From: Paenibacillus sp. NEAU-GSW1
Lineage (GTDB): Bacteria > Bacillota > Bacilli > Paenibacillales > Paenibacillaceae
Assembly: GCF_009737085.1 (NCBI RefSeq)
Contig: NZ_WOVL01000004.1
Location: 124,001 to 188,000 of the forward strand
DNA length: 64,000 nt
Direction of reading: 5' to 3'
The notes under the pieces are model-generated. The model had not been told where the DNA came from and did not search any database. It saw only the letters and a list, made by a program, of their open reading frames with translations. Made by a program: the position numbers and the translations under genes. Shown piece by piece: positions 47,779 to 56,976 of the stretch; positions within the stretch are counted from its first letter, which is position 1, and every line of letters starts with the position of its first letter.

Positions 47779-48870
47779 TTACAGCTGCGTAATTCGATTG
47801 CCTGCCGCTTTAGCGAGCCTGTTCATCAGCGCCATGCCGATGCCTTGCTCCTCGCAGCCTTCCGCCCAAATGCGCTGGACGCCTTCGGCGTCAAACTGCC
47901 GAAGAGCGGCGTACAAACGCTGCGCCGCCTGTGCCAACTGGCTTTCGCTGCCGTAAGAGAGCACGGCATCGGCAGCGAACTGCGGCGCGCGCTCAGCGAA
48001 CGCGAGCACGCCGGTTTTCTCGCCGCGGCTCTTCGCTGCGGCGACTTGTTGTTCAATATATGCGGCGACTTTGGCGGCGTCGCCTTGGACGATCTCCATT
48101 ACGCCGCGCGGGGCGTAATGCGTATATTTCATGCCCGGCGAGCGAGGCGCTTCCGCCTCTGCCGCCGCCGATTCTGTTGGCGGCGGAGGGGCGTCGACCT
48201 CCGCTTCGGGAACGGCGTGCCGCAGCTGCTCAGCTGTAATGCCGCCAGGCCGCAAAATGCGAATCGCATTCGGACCGGTCAGTTCGACCACCGTCGACTC
48301 CAAACCGACGCCGGTCGGCCCTCCGTCTACAATGCCGCTAATCGCGCCGTCCAAGTCTTCCAGCACATGCGCCGCTGTTGTCGGGCTAGGCCGCCCGGAG
48401 CGATTGGCGCTTGGCGCAGCGACCGGACAGCCGGCCCCTCGAATAAGCGCTAGTGCTGCCGTATGGTCGGGCATGCGTACGCCGACCGTCGCAAGTCCCG
48501 CCGTTACGAGCGGCGATACCGCATCCGGCAGCACCGGCAGCACAATCGTCAACGGCCCCGGCCAGAACTGTTCCATCAGCCGGCTAGCCAGCTGCGGATA
48601 CGGATGCACCAGTCCATTCAATTGGCTGACATCCGCAATATGTACAATAAGCGGATTGTCGGACGGTCGTCCTTTTGCCTTGAAAATGCCGCTTACCGCG
48701 TCCGAATTCCGCGCATCCGCCCCTATGCCGTATACCGTCTCTGTTGGAAAAGCGACCAGCTTCCCTGTCCTTAGCAATTGTGCAGCCTCGGCCAGCTGCT
48801 CGCTTAACGCGTCCGCAGACTGCTCGGACGATTGTTCTTCAACAATCCGCCACTGTTTCGTCGTCATCAT
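47779..48870 (-). CDS. ywlC: L-threonylcarbamoyladenylate synthase (Sua5/YwlC)
   Basis: Makes threonylcarbamoyl-AMP for the t6A37 modification of ANN-decoding tRNAs; 363 residues, the long form with an N-terminal YrdC-like domain (KLVAFPTETVYGIGADARN, KGRPSDNPLIVHI, SANRSGRPSPTTA) and a C-terminal Sua5 domain (GMKYTHYAPRGVMEIV). A Pro/Ala-rich linker joins them. The ribosome binding site is weak (AAGG). Downstream mntP, ywlE and rpiB keep the Bacillus order. Confidence 0.94.
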   Translation of the reverse strand: MMTTKQWRIVEEQSSEQSADALSEQLAEAAQLLRTGKLVAFPTETVYGIGADARNSDAVSGIFKAKGRPSDNPLIVHIADVSQLNGLVHPYPQLASRLMEQFWPGPLTIVLPVLPDAVSPLVTAGLATVGVRMPDHTAALALIRGAGCPVAAPSANRSGRPSPTTAAHVLEDLDGAISGIVDGGPTGVGLESTVVELTGPNAIRILRPGGITAEQLRHAVPEAEVDAPPPPTESAAAEAEAPRSPGMKYTHYAPRGVMEIVQGDAAKVAAYIEQQVAAAKSRGEKTGVLAFAERAPQFAADAVLSYGSESQLAQAAQRLYAALRQFDAEGVQRIWAEGCEEQGIGMALMNRLAKAAGNRITQL

Positions 48871-48978
48871 CTATGCTCAACCTTTGCTCGTTCGTAATGG
48901 AAAATGAAACTTCGGCAACTTACTAATGGCGTTATTATAACACATGCCGATTTGGCGACAAGGTCAAGCTTTAGATTG

Positions 48979-49007
48979 TGAGATTGAGATTGAGATTGAG
49001 ATTAAGA
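48979..49007. repeat. Hexanucleotide microsatellite (GAGATT)
   Basis: GAGATT repeated four times, with a degenerate continuation (AAGATT), ends a few bases after the spoIIR stop codon. The short gap contains no other feature I recognise. Confidence 0.8.
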
Positions 49008-49013
49008 TTCAAA

Positions 49014-49772
49014 TTAAGCAAACAGGCCTTTTAACCAGGCGCCTAGCTTTTGAAGCATTTCCCACAGGAAAAACTTCGCTTCCGGCGCTTCGCCTTCTGC
49101 TTTGTCGGCATCGGCGGCTTTGGAGCCGGATTCCGCTTGCTTTTTGTCGGCCTTAACAAGCTTGGCATCTGTTTGATCCGGCGATTGAGCGGATTTGGCA
49201 GTTTTGTCGGAAGCGGCATCCGCAGACGCCAGAGCTGCTTCATCAGCCGGCGCAGCCTCGCCCGTAGCCGCATCAACAAAGCAGAGCGGCGGGAAAAGCA
49301 CGCACCACCAGTTTTGTCCTTTGCCTTCGCCAAGCGTAATCAGCAATGCTTCATATTCACCGGCAGGATACACGTCTCCGCCGTACATTTTCGCAGGAAA
49401 AGGAACCATGCCCAGTTGGGCGCTATAGGAGTAATCAAAGCCGCGGCTTTCCAGTACGTCGCCAACGATCGCTTCAATTTCGCCCATGTGGCTTTGCATC
49501 GTAACACGCGCTTCTTCAATCGTTTGCGGACCTGTTACCCAATTGTTCATGGCGTCCACAACAGCGTCCCGAACGACGCGTTTGACCGCTTGATCGGCAG
49601 GAGCGTCCGAATTGGCTAAAATGCGCAGACGAATCGATTCTTGCGGGATTTGACCGCTCGCAACAGCAGCATCCATCTGCTGAAGCTCCCAGCTCATAAT
49701 GAGCATAATAAGAACAAAAATAATGTATCCGTACGATTTACGATAAGAAAAACGGGAATGATTGCGGGACAT
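49014..49772 (-). CDS. spoIIR: Stage II sporulation protein R
   Basis: Secreted forespore protein that triggers SpoIIGA to process pro-sigma-E in the mother cell. A membrane helix (YGYIIFVLIMLIMSW) is followed by the family core: IRLRILANSDAPADQAVKR, YPAGEYEALLITLGEGKGQN and WWCVLFPPLCFVD. About 80 further residues form a charged Ala/Lys/Asp-rich tail that ends in an amphipathic segment (LWEMLQKLGAWLKGLFA), beyond the usual core. The ATG at MSRNHSRF has GAGGAG nine bases upstream. A sigma-F-type promoter lies upstream. Confidence 0.95.
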   Translation of the reverse strand: MSRNHSRFSYRKSYGYIIFVLIMLIMSWELQQMDAAVASGQIPQESIRLRILANSDAPADQAVKRVVRDAVVDAMNNWVTGPQTIEEARVTMQSHMGEIEAIVGDVLESRGFDYSYSAQLGMVPFPAKMYGGDVYPAGEYEALLITLGEGKGQNWWCVLFPPLCFVDAATGEAAPADEAALASADAASDKTAKSAQSPDQTDAKLVKADKKQAESGSKAADADKAEGEAPEAKFFLWEMLQKLGAWLKGLFA

Positions 49773-49840
49773 ATAACACAAGCTCCTCTCGATGCACCCG
49801 TCGGTGCTTCAGCTTGCGTTCCGGAACGTATCTATCCGTC

Positions 49841-49869
49841 AGTATGTCCGCGATTCCCGCTCTATAAAC
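49841..49869 (-). promoter_or_regulatory. Candidate sigma-F promoter of spoIIR
   Basis: GTTTA and GGACATACT on the minus strand, 15 bases apart. The -10 matches GGnnAnAnT exactly. spoIIR is known to be sigma-F controlled in Bacillus, which agrees. Confidence 0.6.
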
Positions 49870-49904
49870 CTTTGAATCTATAATCTCTTTAAAAAGATTG
49901 CTAG

Positions 49905-50318
49905 AAGCGCGAAAATGGCCTTACAACTCGGCGCGCTCCTGCGGGGCGCGGCTGTAAGGCCGGTTTTGGGCTTACAGCTGTTTTGTTTGCCGCTGGCATG
50001 CCTATTTTCCGCGCATGTAAGCGCGAAAATGGCCTTACAACTCGGCGCACACTTGCGGGGCGCGGCTGTAAGGCCGGTTTTGGGCTTACAGCTGTTTTGT
50101 TTGCCGCTGGCATGCCTCTTATCGCGCATGTAAGCGCGAAAATGGCCTTACAACTCGGCGCGCTCCTGCGGGGCGCGGCTGTAAGGCCGGTTTTGGGCTT
50201 ACAGCTGTTTTGTTTGCCGCTGGCATGCCTCTTATCGCGCATGTAAGCCCGAAAATGGCCTTACAACTCGGCGCGCTCCTGCGGGGCGCGGCTGTAAGGC
50301 CGGTTTTGGGCTTAAGGC
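49905..50318. repeat. Tandem array of a 113-114 bp palindromic repeat (3.7 units)
   Basis: Units begin at 49905, 50019, 50132 and 50245. Each contains AAGCGCGAAAATGGCCTTAC, CTGCGGGGCGCGGCTGTAAG and GCCGGTTTTGGGCTTACAGC. GTAAGGCC-type arms recur within the unit. The repeat is open in several frames on both strands and generates spurious 80-110 residue frames. It fills the gap between prmC and the spoIIR promoter. Confidence 0.92.
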
Positions 50319-50371
50319 TAACGCCGAAGCCCGACTAGACGAGGGAGCTTCTCGAGCTATGGCGCCTCCGC

Positions 50372-51310
50372 CTAGTTCGTGTGCTTAATCGCCAACACAT
50401 GCCGTTCTATGCCGGCATAGTCGTTGATGATGCGCACCTCGTCCCAGGCGCCGAACGCCTCGAGCAGCGCGGCAACGTCGCGAGCTTGGCCCATGCCAAG
50501 CTCGAAGCCGACGATGCGCGGCGTCTGCCGCAGCAACGGCAGCTGCTCCGCCATGCGGCGGTACGGGTCCAGCCCGTCCGCCCCGCCATCCAGCGCGAGC
50601 CGCGGCTCAAAGTCGCGCACCTCGCGCTGCAAGCCCGCGAGATCATCCGCCGGTATATACGGCGGATTGGACACAAGCACGTCGGCCGCCAACCCGGCCG
50701 ACGCCCCCTCGGCGCCGACCGCGAACGGCGCCAGCAGGTCGCCCTGCACGAACGAAATGCGGTCCGCCGCCTCATGGCGGACCGCATTCGCGCGGGCGAC
50801 AGCGAGCGCGTCCGGCGACAGGTCGGACGCGTTCACGCGCCAGCCCGGACGCTGCGCAGCGAGCGTCACGGCGATGGCGCCGCTGCCGGTCCCGACGTCC
50901 AGCACCGTCGGCGCGGCAGCGCCCTCAGGCGGCCATAATGCGTCGGCCGCCTCCAGCACCGCCTCGACGAGCAGCTCCGTCTCGGGGCGCGGGATCAAGA
51001 CGGCCGGTGTCACCGCGAACGGCCGTCCGTAAAACCATTGCTCGCCGATAATATATTGCACCGGCTCGCCCGCTGCCTTGCGGCGAACGGCATCCATCCA
51101 TGCCTCCGCCTTCTCAGAAGGAAACCGCTCCGCCCAATCGCGGAGCAGCGCGGAACGCTCGATGCCGAGCACATGCAGCAGCAGCCGTTCCGCATTCGGA
51201 CGCGCTTCCTCCACGCCCTGCTCAGCCAAAAACGAAGAAGCCTGCAAGCAGGCTTCCCTAATCGTATAGGCCGGCTCATAAAACGGCCGGTCAGCAGCCT
51301 TTTCACTCAT
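50372..51310 (-). CDS. prmC: Peptide chain release factor N5-glutamine methyltransferase
   Basis: Methylates the glutamine of the GGQ motif in release factors, using SAM; 312 residues. The SAM site is VLDVGTGSGAIAVTLA and the substrate site VSNPPYIPADDL. The N-terminal helical domain precedes EPVQYIIGEQWFYGR and PRPETELLVE. The ATG at MSEKAADRP has AAGGGG nine bases upstream. Directly follows its substrate gene prfA. Confidence 0.95.
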   Translation of the reverse strand: MSEKAADRPFYEPAYTIREACLQASSFLAEQGVEEARPNAERLLLHVLGIERSALLRDWAERFPSEKAEAWMDAVRRKAAGEPVQYIIGEQWFYGRPFAVTPAVLIPRPETELLVEAVLEAADALWPPEGAAAPTVLDVGTGSGAIAVTLAAQRPGWRVNASDLSPDALAVARANAVRHEAADRISFVQGDLLAPFAVGAEGASAGLAADVLVSNPPYIPADDLAGLQREVRDFEPRLALDGGADGLDPYRRMAEQLPLLRQTPRIVGFELGMGQARDVAALLEAFGAWDEVRIINDYAGIERHVLAIKHTN

Positions 51311-51392
51311 TGAGATAGTCCCCTTATCTTCAAATCCATATAAGAAAGAGGCGCAAGCGAAAGCTTGCACCTCTCCCCAATCGAACGAATGG

Positions 51393-52463
51393 TTAATTCA
51401 GTTCTTTCTCCAGCAATTCCGCTTGCTCAGCGATCGTCAGCGACGACACGATTTCCGCCATGTCGCCGTTCATCACTTGATCGAGCTTATGCAGCGTCAA
51501 ACCGATGCGGTGATCGGTTACGCGGCTTTGCGGAAAGTTGTATGTGCGAATCCGCTCGCTGCGGTCGCCCGTGCCGACTTTGCTTTTCCGTTCGCCGGCA
51601 TATTTCGCTTCTTCCTCTTGGCGACGAATGTCGTAAATGCGGGCGCGAAGCACCTGCAACGCTTTCGCCTTGTTGTCATTTTGCGATTTGCCGTCCTGGC
51701 AAGTCGCCATGATGCCTGTCGGCACGTGCAATACGCGAACCGCCGACTTTGTCGTGTTAACGGACTGACCGCCCGCTCCACTGGAGCAGAACGTATCGAT
51801 CCGGATGTCTTTATCGAGAATTTCAACTTCAACCTCTTCGATCTCCGGCATAACCGAGACCGTCGACGTCGATGTATGAATACGGCCGCCCGATTCCGTA
51901 ACCGGAATGCGCTGCACGCGGTGTGCGCCGCTCTCGTATTTCAGCTTGCTGTAAGCGCCTTTGCCCGTGATCATAAACACGACCTCTTTAAAGCCGCCCA
52001 AATCGTTCTCGCTAAGATCCATCAGCTCTACGCGCCAGCCCTGCGCATCCGCGAATTTCGTATACATCCGATACAGGTCGGATGCGAACAACGCCGCTTC
52101 GTCGCCGCCGGCAGCGCCGCGGATTTCCACGATTACGTTCTTGTCGTCGTTCGGATCCTTCGGCAGAAGAACGATCTTAATGGTTTCCTCAAGCTCTTCC
52201 TTGCGCGCCGAAAGCTCTTCGATTTCCATTTTTACCATTTCACGCATTTCGTCATCGAGCTTCTCGCCCTGCATCACTTTTGCGTCATCCAGCTGCTCCG
52301 ACACATGCTTATATTCAGTATAGGCTTCATAAGCCTCCTGCAAATCCGACTGCTCCTTGGAATATTCCCGCAGGCGTTTCGGATCGCCGGCCACGTCCGG
52401 ATCGCACAGCAATTCGCTTAGCTTCTCGTAACGGTCGGCTAGCGCTTGTAAACGGTCCAACAC
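51393..52463 (-). CDS. prfA: Peptide chain release factor 1
   Basis: Recognises UAA and UAG and triggers release of the finished protein; 356 residues. The peptidyl-hydrolysis motif is [15 protein letters not shown]; the RF1-type codon recognition tripeptide is PVT in [14 protein letters not shown], which separates it from RF2. Family length is normal. The start codon follows a weak ribosome binding site (AGAGGTG). Confidence 0.97.
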   Translation of the reverse strand: MLDRLQALADRYEKLSELLCDPDVAGDPKRLREYSKEQSDLQEAYEAYTEYKHVSEQLDDAKVMQGEKLDDEMREMVKMEIEELSARKEELEETIKIVLLPKDPNDDKNVIVEIRGAAGGDEAALFASDLYRMYTKFADAQGWRVELMDLSENDLGGFKEVVFMITGKGAYSKLKYESGAHRVQRIPVTESGGRIHTSTSTVSVMPEIEEVEVEILDKDIRIDTFCSSGAGGQSVNTTKSAVRVLHVPTGIMATCQDGKSQNDNKAKALQVLRARIYDIRRQEEEAKYAGERKSKVGTGDRSERIRTYNFPQSRVTDHRIGLTLHKLDQVMNGDMAEIVSSLTIAEQAELLEKELN

Positions 52464-52621
52464 TTTTCGTCACCTCTGTCATTATTCCGCATTAATACCC
52501 TTTATTATAGCATATCAGCGCAATCGTTACGACTGGTGTATTTGCCTAAGTGCGAGAATGCCCTCAGCTTTCTATTCCTCCCCTTATTTCTTGCGCTCTG
52601 ACGACCGCCTAATCATTGCTC

Positions 52622-52820
52622 TAACAGCCTGCATGGCCCTTAGAGTACATAAAATAAAGAGACCCAGCACCTCGTAGCGGACTTCAGTGCCCTTACACTC
52701 GAGCAATCCGCCGAAGTTGGCCGAAAACAAGTCGATTTCTTTTTCCTAACGGCCTGCGAGGCCCTTAGATTGCACTAAAAGAGAGACCGAGCGGCTCGTA
52801 ACGAACTTTAAGGCCCTTAC
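52622..52820. repeat. Degenerate tandem palindromic repeat (two units, period 125 bp)
   Basis: TAACAGCCTGCATGGCCCTT at 52622 and TAACGGCCTGCGAGGCCCTT at 52747 start two diverged units that share AGAGACC, CTCGTA and GCCCTTAC segments. They occupy the ycnI-prfA gap, which otherwise shows no gene. Confidence 0.75.
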
Positions 52821-52851
52821 GCCAGTAACAAGTCGCCGCAATAAAACACAT

Positions 52852-52900
52852 ACAAAAAAACTGTCCCGTAAAGTCTACATAGAGACCTTGCAGAACAGCC
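52852..52900 (-). terminator. Probable terminator of the copper gene pair
   Basis: On the minus strand an imperfect stem from CTGTTCTGCAAGGTCTC to the GGGACAG arm is followed by seven T residues just after the ycnI-like gene. Confidence 0.6.
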
Positions 52901-52907
52901 CTTCAAC

Positions 52908-53549
52908 TTACTTTTTCTTTTTTGCCGCTGCCGTCACAAGCGCTGCCGCACCAAGAACGACTGCCACGATGGACAAAATAAGCGGCAGCTGCGATTCCGA
53001 CTCGCCTTGCTCGCCAGCCGCTCCCGCATGTGCGGCAGCCCCTGCTCCGTGACCGTCTCCTTCGCTGGCGACGTCCGGCGTCACCTTCTGCACCGAGGCA
53101 GGCTTATCCGCATCCTCCGCTCCAACCCATTCGACGATGCTGTTATCGCTGTATGTCTGATAGGCGCGCCATACCAGCTCGGTTGCCGTCTCGCTTACTT
53201 TGCCGCTCATGCGGAACTCGGTAAATTCCGTCTCTTTAAGGCCGCCGCTTTCGGCTGTCCAAGTTACGCCAACGACGCCGCCGTCGGCATTTTTCTCGAG
53301 CTCATAGCTCCAGCCCTGCTTCGGTTCGACGCGTGATACCGATGCGCCGTCCGCCACCTTCACTTGCACCTTTATCGTATTCACGCCTTTAGTCTCGCTA
53401 GGTACGCGCACAGTGAATACTTGATAGGAATTCGCCGGCACCTCTTTCGGTTGCACCGTTACGTGCGCGCTAGCCAGCCCCGCGAAAAGAAACAAACCAA
53501 CCGCGACAGACGTCGCCGCGAACCATGTTTGCATTTTTTTCATCCTCAT
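52908..53549 (-). CDS. YcnI-like copper-associated protein (DUF1775)
   Basis: Exported, membrane-anchored protein of 213 residues. The signal sequence ends ASA and the mature chain starts HVTVQPKEVPANSYQ. In B. subtilis YcnI the equivalent first histidine, a glutamate and a tryptophan bind Cu(II). The DUF1775 domain runs to about residue 150, then a His/Gly/Ala-rich linker and a C-terminal helix with KKKK. Follows a copC-copD fusion gene, so it is probably part of copper uptake or handling. The exact ATG among three close ones is uncertain. Confidence 0.88.
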   Translation of the reverse strand: MRMKKMQTWFAATSVAVGLFLFAGLASAHVTVQPKEVPANSYQVFTVRVPSETKGVNTIKVQVKVADGASVSRVEPKQGWSYELEKNADGGVVGVTWTAESGGLKETEFTEFRMSGKVSETATELVWRAYQTYSDNSIVEWVGAEDADKPASVQKVTPDVASEGDGHGAGAAAHAGAAGEQGESESQLPLILSIVAVVLGAAALVTAAAKKKK

Positions 53550-53685
53550 CCCAACCCCTTCCGATAATTGAACCGCGAGCTCTCTTGCTCACGTTCCCAA
53601 GTATACGGAATACCGAAGGGGCGGTCATGACTCGAATGGGCTATACAATCGTGAAAAAATTGTGTCCTTTACGTCATCGCCTAAT

Positions 53686-55353
53686 TTAGTAATTCACAAA
53701 GCTGACCTCTTTTACAATCTCGACATCCTCTTTCGTCAATATCCGAATTTCCGCCTTCCATTTGGCCGCATACGGCAGAAAAGCGCCTTTCGCTTGATAC
53801 GACGTGCGGACGAAGCCCTCGAACGTATCGTAAGATTGATCGTCAAACTTAGCGATCGGAACGTCGATCGGCGCATCCTCGCGCCCTTCCGAGCGAAGCC
53901 TCAACACGACTGACTTCGGTTCGCCCAGCTGCTCCGGCAGCCAAACTTGAAGCGTCGCCGCATTGCTCCCGCCCGGTATATTCGGTGAAATTTCCAGCGT
54001 ATAGTGCACATCCTCGCCCATCTGATGATAATGAACCGGATCATTGGACGGCAGCGGGCTTACGTAAGTGAATATAGCCGCGATGCCGACGATAACGAGC
54101 ATAAGCGCTGTATCGACCCGCAGCAGCCTTCCATCGGGAATGCCGCCCTTCCTCATTCGCAGCCGCAGCCAAGCCCCCGTCGCAATAACGAGCAGCGTCA
54201 GCCCGGCTTTTATAGTCAGCATAACGCCCCATGGCGTCAACCACAAATAGGACAGCTTAGGCAAAAAGAGCAGCGTCATACCGATGCCCGTAACGACAAG
54301 AGATACGAGCGCAATCAATGCCCCCCGGGAAAAAAACGCTCCGAAACGTCCCGCTTCCTTCCGATCCTCGAACCAAAGAACGAGCAGCGCGAGCAAGCCT
54401 CCCGCCCAAATTGAAGCAGCGAGCAAATGAATCCAATCACCTGCAATCGTGAGCAGCTTTGGATCATTTGCAGCCGGATGTCCCAGCATGCTCTCGACAG
54501 CAACAATGATTAATGCCCACAGCAGCTGTACAGCTGCGCGTATTCCCGTTCCCTGCTTTATGCTTAATATCGCGAAGCCCGCCAGCGTAAGCGCGATTAA
54601 TTCCAGCCATGCGCGGCCGGACGCCGTACCGGTAAACAGCTGCCCCCAGGCGCTAAGCGGCTGCCCCTCCATAATATCTTTCGACTGCAGAAAAATAAGG
54701 ACAAGCAGCGAAAGCAGCAGCGCCCTCAACGAAATGAGCAGCAAGCGGCGGAAAACAGCTGCAACAGAATCATTTGCTTTACGGTATGCAGCCCCCCAGA
54801 GCATGAGTCCCGCCGCAATCAAGAGCGCGGCATAATAAATAATTCTTGCGGTATAAAGCAGCCAATTGTCGCTGGACAACGCATGGGAATCCGTTTCTCC
54901 TCCGCCATAAACATCATTAAAGGCGGAGCCGTCCTTCCACTCCGGCGGATTGCCGACGACGAAAACATAGGAGCCGCTTACTGGATGCCCGTCCTCCGAT
55001 ACAATCCGGTAGGACACCGTATAGACGCCTTCCGCAAGCTCCGGCAGTTTGAGGCTTAGCGTCGTTCGGTCTCCGCTAAGCGCAGCCGTTTCTGATGTTA
55101 CTTTCCGCGCTTTCGTGTCCAATACTTCCAAAGCCCCGACACCCTGTTCGATCGCCTCGCTAAAAACCAGCTTCACCTCAGGCGGCGAAGCCGTCATTTT
55201 CTCATTCGCCTGCGGAGTCGCGCGATCCAGCGTCGCGTGCGCGAAGGCGGACGGCGCGAACGCGCCAAACAAGCCTCCGACTATTATGATCAGAATGAAG
55301 CATTGAGCGATGACCCGAAGCGGCAGCATGCTTCTTTTACCTGTTATCATCAT
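53686..55353 (-). CDS. Copper transport/resistance protein, CopC-CopD fusion (YcnJ-like)
   Basis: 555 residues. After the signal peptide the mature protein starts AHATLDRATPQANEKM, the CopC copper-binding opening with an N-terminal histidine. The CopC domain continues to VSYRIVSEDGHPVSGSYVF. Eight or nine membrane helices of the CopD type follow, and a C-terminal extracytoplasmic beta domain of about 120 residues. YcnJ-type proteins import copper under limitation in Bacillus. A ycnK-type regulator is not adjacent. The ribosome binding site is AAGGAAG. Confidence 0.9.
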   Translation of the reverse strand: MMITGKRSMLPLRVIAQCFILIIIVGGLFGAFAPSAFAHATLDRATPQANEKMTASPPEVKLVFSEAIEQGVGALEVLDTKARKVTSETAALSGDRTTLSLKLPELAEGVYTVSYRIVSEDGHPVSGSYVFVVGNPPEWKDGSAFNDVYGGGETDSHALSSDNWLLYTARIIYYAALLIAAGLMLWGAAYRKANDSVAAVFRRLLLISLRALLLSLLVLIFLQSKDIMEGQPLSAWGQLFTGTASGRAWLELIALTLAGFAILSIKQGTGIRAAVQLLWALIIVAVESMLGHPAANDPKLLTIAGDWIHLLAASIWAGGLLALLVLWFEDRKEAGRFGAFFSRGALIALVSLVVTGIGMTLLFLPKLSYLWLTPWGVMLTIKAGLTLLVIATGAWLRLRMRKGGIPDGRLLRVDTALMLVIVGIAAIFTYVSPLPSNDPVHYHQMGEDVHYTLEISPNIPGGSNAATLQVWLPEQLGEPKSVVLRLRSEGREDAPIDVPIAKFDDQSYDTFEGFVRTSYQAKGAFLPYAAKWKAEIRILTKEDVEIVKEVSFVNY

Positions 55354-55494
55354 GGCATTATCACTTCCTTTGTTTGCCTAGTCGAAACTTTTAAAAACGT
55401 ATACTTAAACAGAGTAATTCATTTCAAACAAAGCCGCATGACTCTAAAGAGCTACTGCTGTGCCAGCCTCAACGCGCCTAATCAGGCCAAGCAC

Positions 55495-55525
55495 GAAAAA
55501 GAAGACCGCGAAGGTCTCCTTTTCA
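55495..55525 (-). terminator. Short terminator after ychF
   Basis: On the minus strand AGACC, TTCGC, GGTCT is followed by TCTTTTT. The stem is short, so efficiency may be low. Confidence 0.6.
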
Positions 55526-55541
55526 TACTGCCTTTATAAAA

Positions 55542-56642
55542 CTATACGTTGAAACGGAAATGCATAACGTCTCCGTCTTTTACAACATAATCTTTGCCTT
55601 CAAGACGAAGCTGACCGCGCTCGCGGGCAACGTTCATCGAGCCGGCTGCTGCGAGATCGTCAAACGATACGACTTCAGCGCGGATAAAGCCGCGTTCGAA
55701 GTCGGTATGAATAACGCCGGCCGCTTGCGGAGCTTTCGTGCCTTGGCGAATCGTCCACGCGCGAACCTCTTGCACGCCAGCCGTGAAATACGTGTACAGG
55801 CCGAGCAGTTTGTATGCTGCCGCGATCAAACGGTTCAGGCCGGATTCCTGCAAGCCCAGCTCCTCAAGGAACATCGCTTTATCTTCGCCCTCCAGCTCGG
55901 CGATTTCTTCTTCAACGCGCGCGCTGATAGGCACAACTTCCGCGTTCTCGGCAGCGGCGAAGTCACGAACCGCTTGCACATACGGGTTGTTGTCCGTATC
56001 GGCTACTTCGGACTCGCTTACGTTTGCCGCGTACAGCACAGGCTTCATCGTCAGCAGGTGAAGGTCGCGAAGAAGAAGCTTCTCGTCGTCGCTCAGCTCC
56101 AAGCTGCGAGCCGGCTTATCGTTGTACAGCGCTTCTTTGACGCGCTCCAGCACTTCCACTTCCTGAGCGATCTTTTTGTCGCCGCCTTTCAGGTTTTTGC
56201 GGGAACGCTCGATTTTGCGGTCAACGGAGTCGATGTCGGCGAGAACGAGCTCCAAGTTGATCGTCTGAATGTCGCCAAGCGGATCGATTTTGCCGTTAAC
56301 GTGCGTAATGTTCTCGTCCTGGAAGCAGCGGACGACGTGAACGATCGCGTCAACCTCGCGGATATGCGCCAAAAACTTGTTGCCCAAGCCTTCGCCTTTG
56401 CTCGCGCCAGCTACAAGGCCGGCGATATCGACAAATTCGAATGCGGTAGGCACGATGCTTTTCGGCGTAACCAGTTCCACCAATTTTTCGAGACGCTTGT
56501 CCGGAACTTCAACGACGCCGACGTTCGGATCAATCGTGCAGAAAGGATAGTTTGCGGATTCGGCACCCGCTTGTGTAATTGCATTAAACAAAGTCGATTT
56601 GCCGACATTTGGCAAACCAACGATACCAGCTTTCAAAGCCAT
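55542..56642 (-). CDS. ychF: Redox-regulated ATPase YchF/OLA1
   Basis: Obg-related P-loop protein that hydrolyses ATP rather than GTP and binds ribosomes; 366 residues. The P-loop is [15 protein letters not shown]. In place of the usual NKxD motif it has the YchF-type NVSE ([10 protein letters not shown]). The C-terminal TGS-like domain ends [11 protein letters not shown]. The ATG at MALKAGIVG gives exact family length; the frame opens 22 codons earlier. Confidence 0.96.
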   Translation of the reverse strand: MALKAGIVGLPNVGKSTLFNAITQAGAESANYPFCTIDPNVGVVEVPDKRLEKLVELVTPKSIVPTAFEFVDIAGLVAGASKGEGLGNKFLAHIREVDAIVHVVRCFQDENITHVNGKIDPLGDIQTINLELVLADIDSVDRKIERSRKNLKGGDKKIAQEVEVLERVKEALYNDKPARSLELSDDEKLLLRDLHLLTMKPVLYAANVSESEVADTDNNPYVQAVRDFAAAENAEVVPISARVEEEIAELEGEDKAMFLEELGLQESGLNRLIAAAYKLLGLYTYFTAGVQEVRAWTIRQGTKAPQAAGVIHTDFERGFIRAEVVSFDDLAAAGSMNVARERGQLRLEGKDYVVKDGDVMHFRFNV

Positions 56643-56762
56643 GCGATAAAGCACCCCATTTTCCCGAAGTAACAATCTCTGGTCATTATACCCGATGCGC
56701 CGATACAAGGAAAGCCTGCAGAAAATTCACGCGTGAAGCCCGTCCATTGCGCTCGTTATTAT

Positions 56763-56948
56763 GTAAGGCCGTTTTCGGTCTTATTTCCCGCACCGGACTC
56801 CTCTCATGGAACGTTAAGACCGTTTTCAGCCTTAAAAGCGGCCTTGCCCACCTGCGGGCACTGCTTCGGTCCCCTTTAAGGCCGTTTTCGGCGTTATCTT
56901 CTCGCGACCGCTTCCCCAACACGAAAATAAGGCCGTTTCCGGCCTTAC
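56763..56948. repeat. Palindromic repeat, about two units (period 113 bp)
   Basis: TAAGGCCGTTTTCGGTCTTA at 56764 and TAAGGCCGTTTTCGGCGTTA at 56877 lie exactly 113 bases apart. Related modules TTAAGACCGTTTTCAGCCTT and ATAAGGCCGTTTCCGGCCTT alternate with them. It fills most of the gap between the glycosyltransferase and ychF; no gene is visible there. Confidence 0.82.
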
Positions 56949-56976
56949 TCCATTCAAGCACATCAAGCGCGCAGGA

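Noticed and set aside
49878..50246. Repetitive open frames of 70-110 codons on both strands between prmC and spoIIR
   Set aside because: They are created by the 113-bp tandem repeat, which happens to be free of stops in several frames; no ribosome binding sites.
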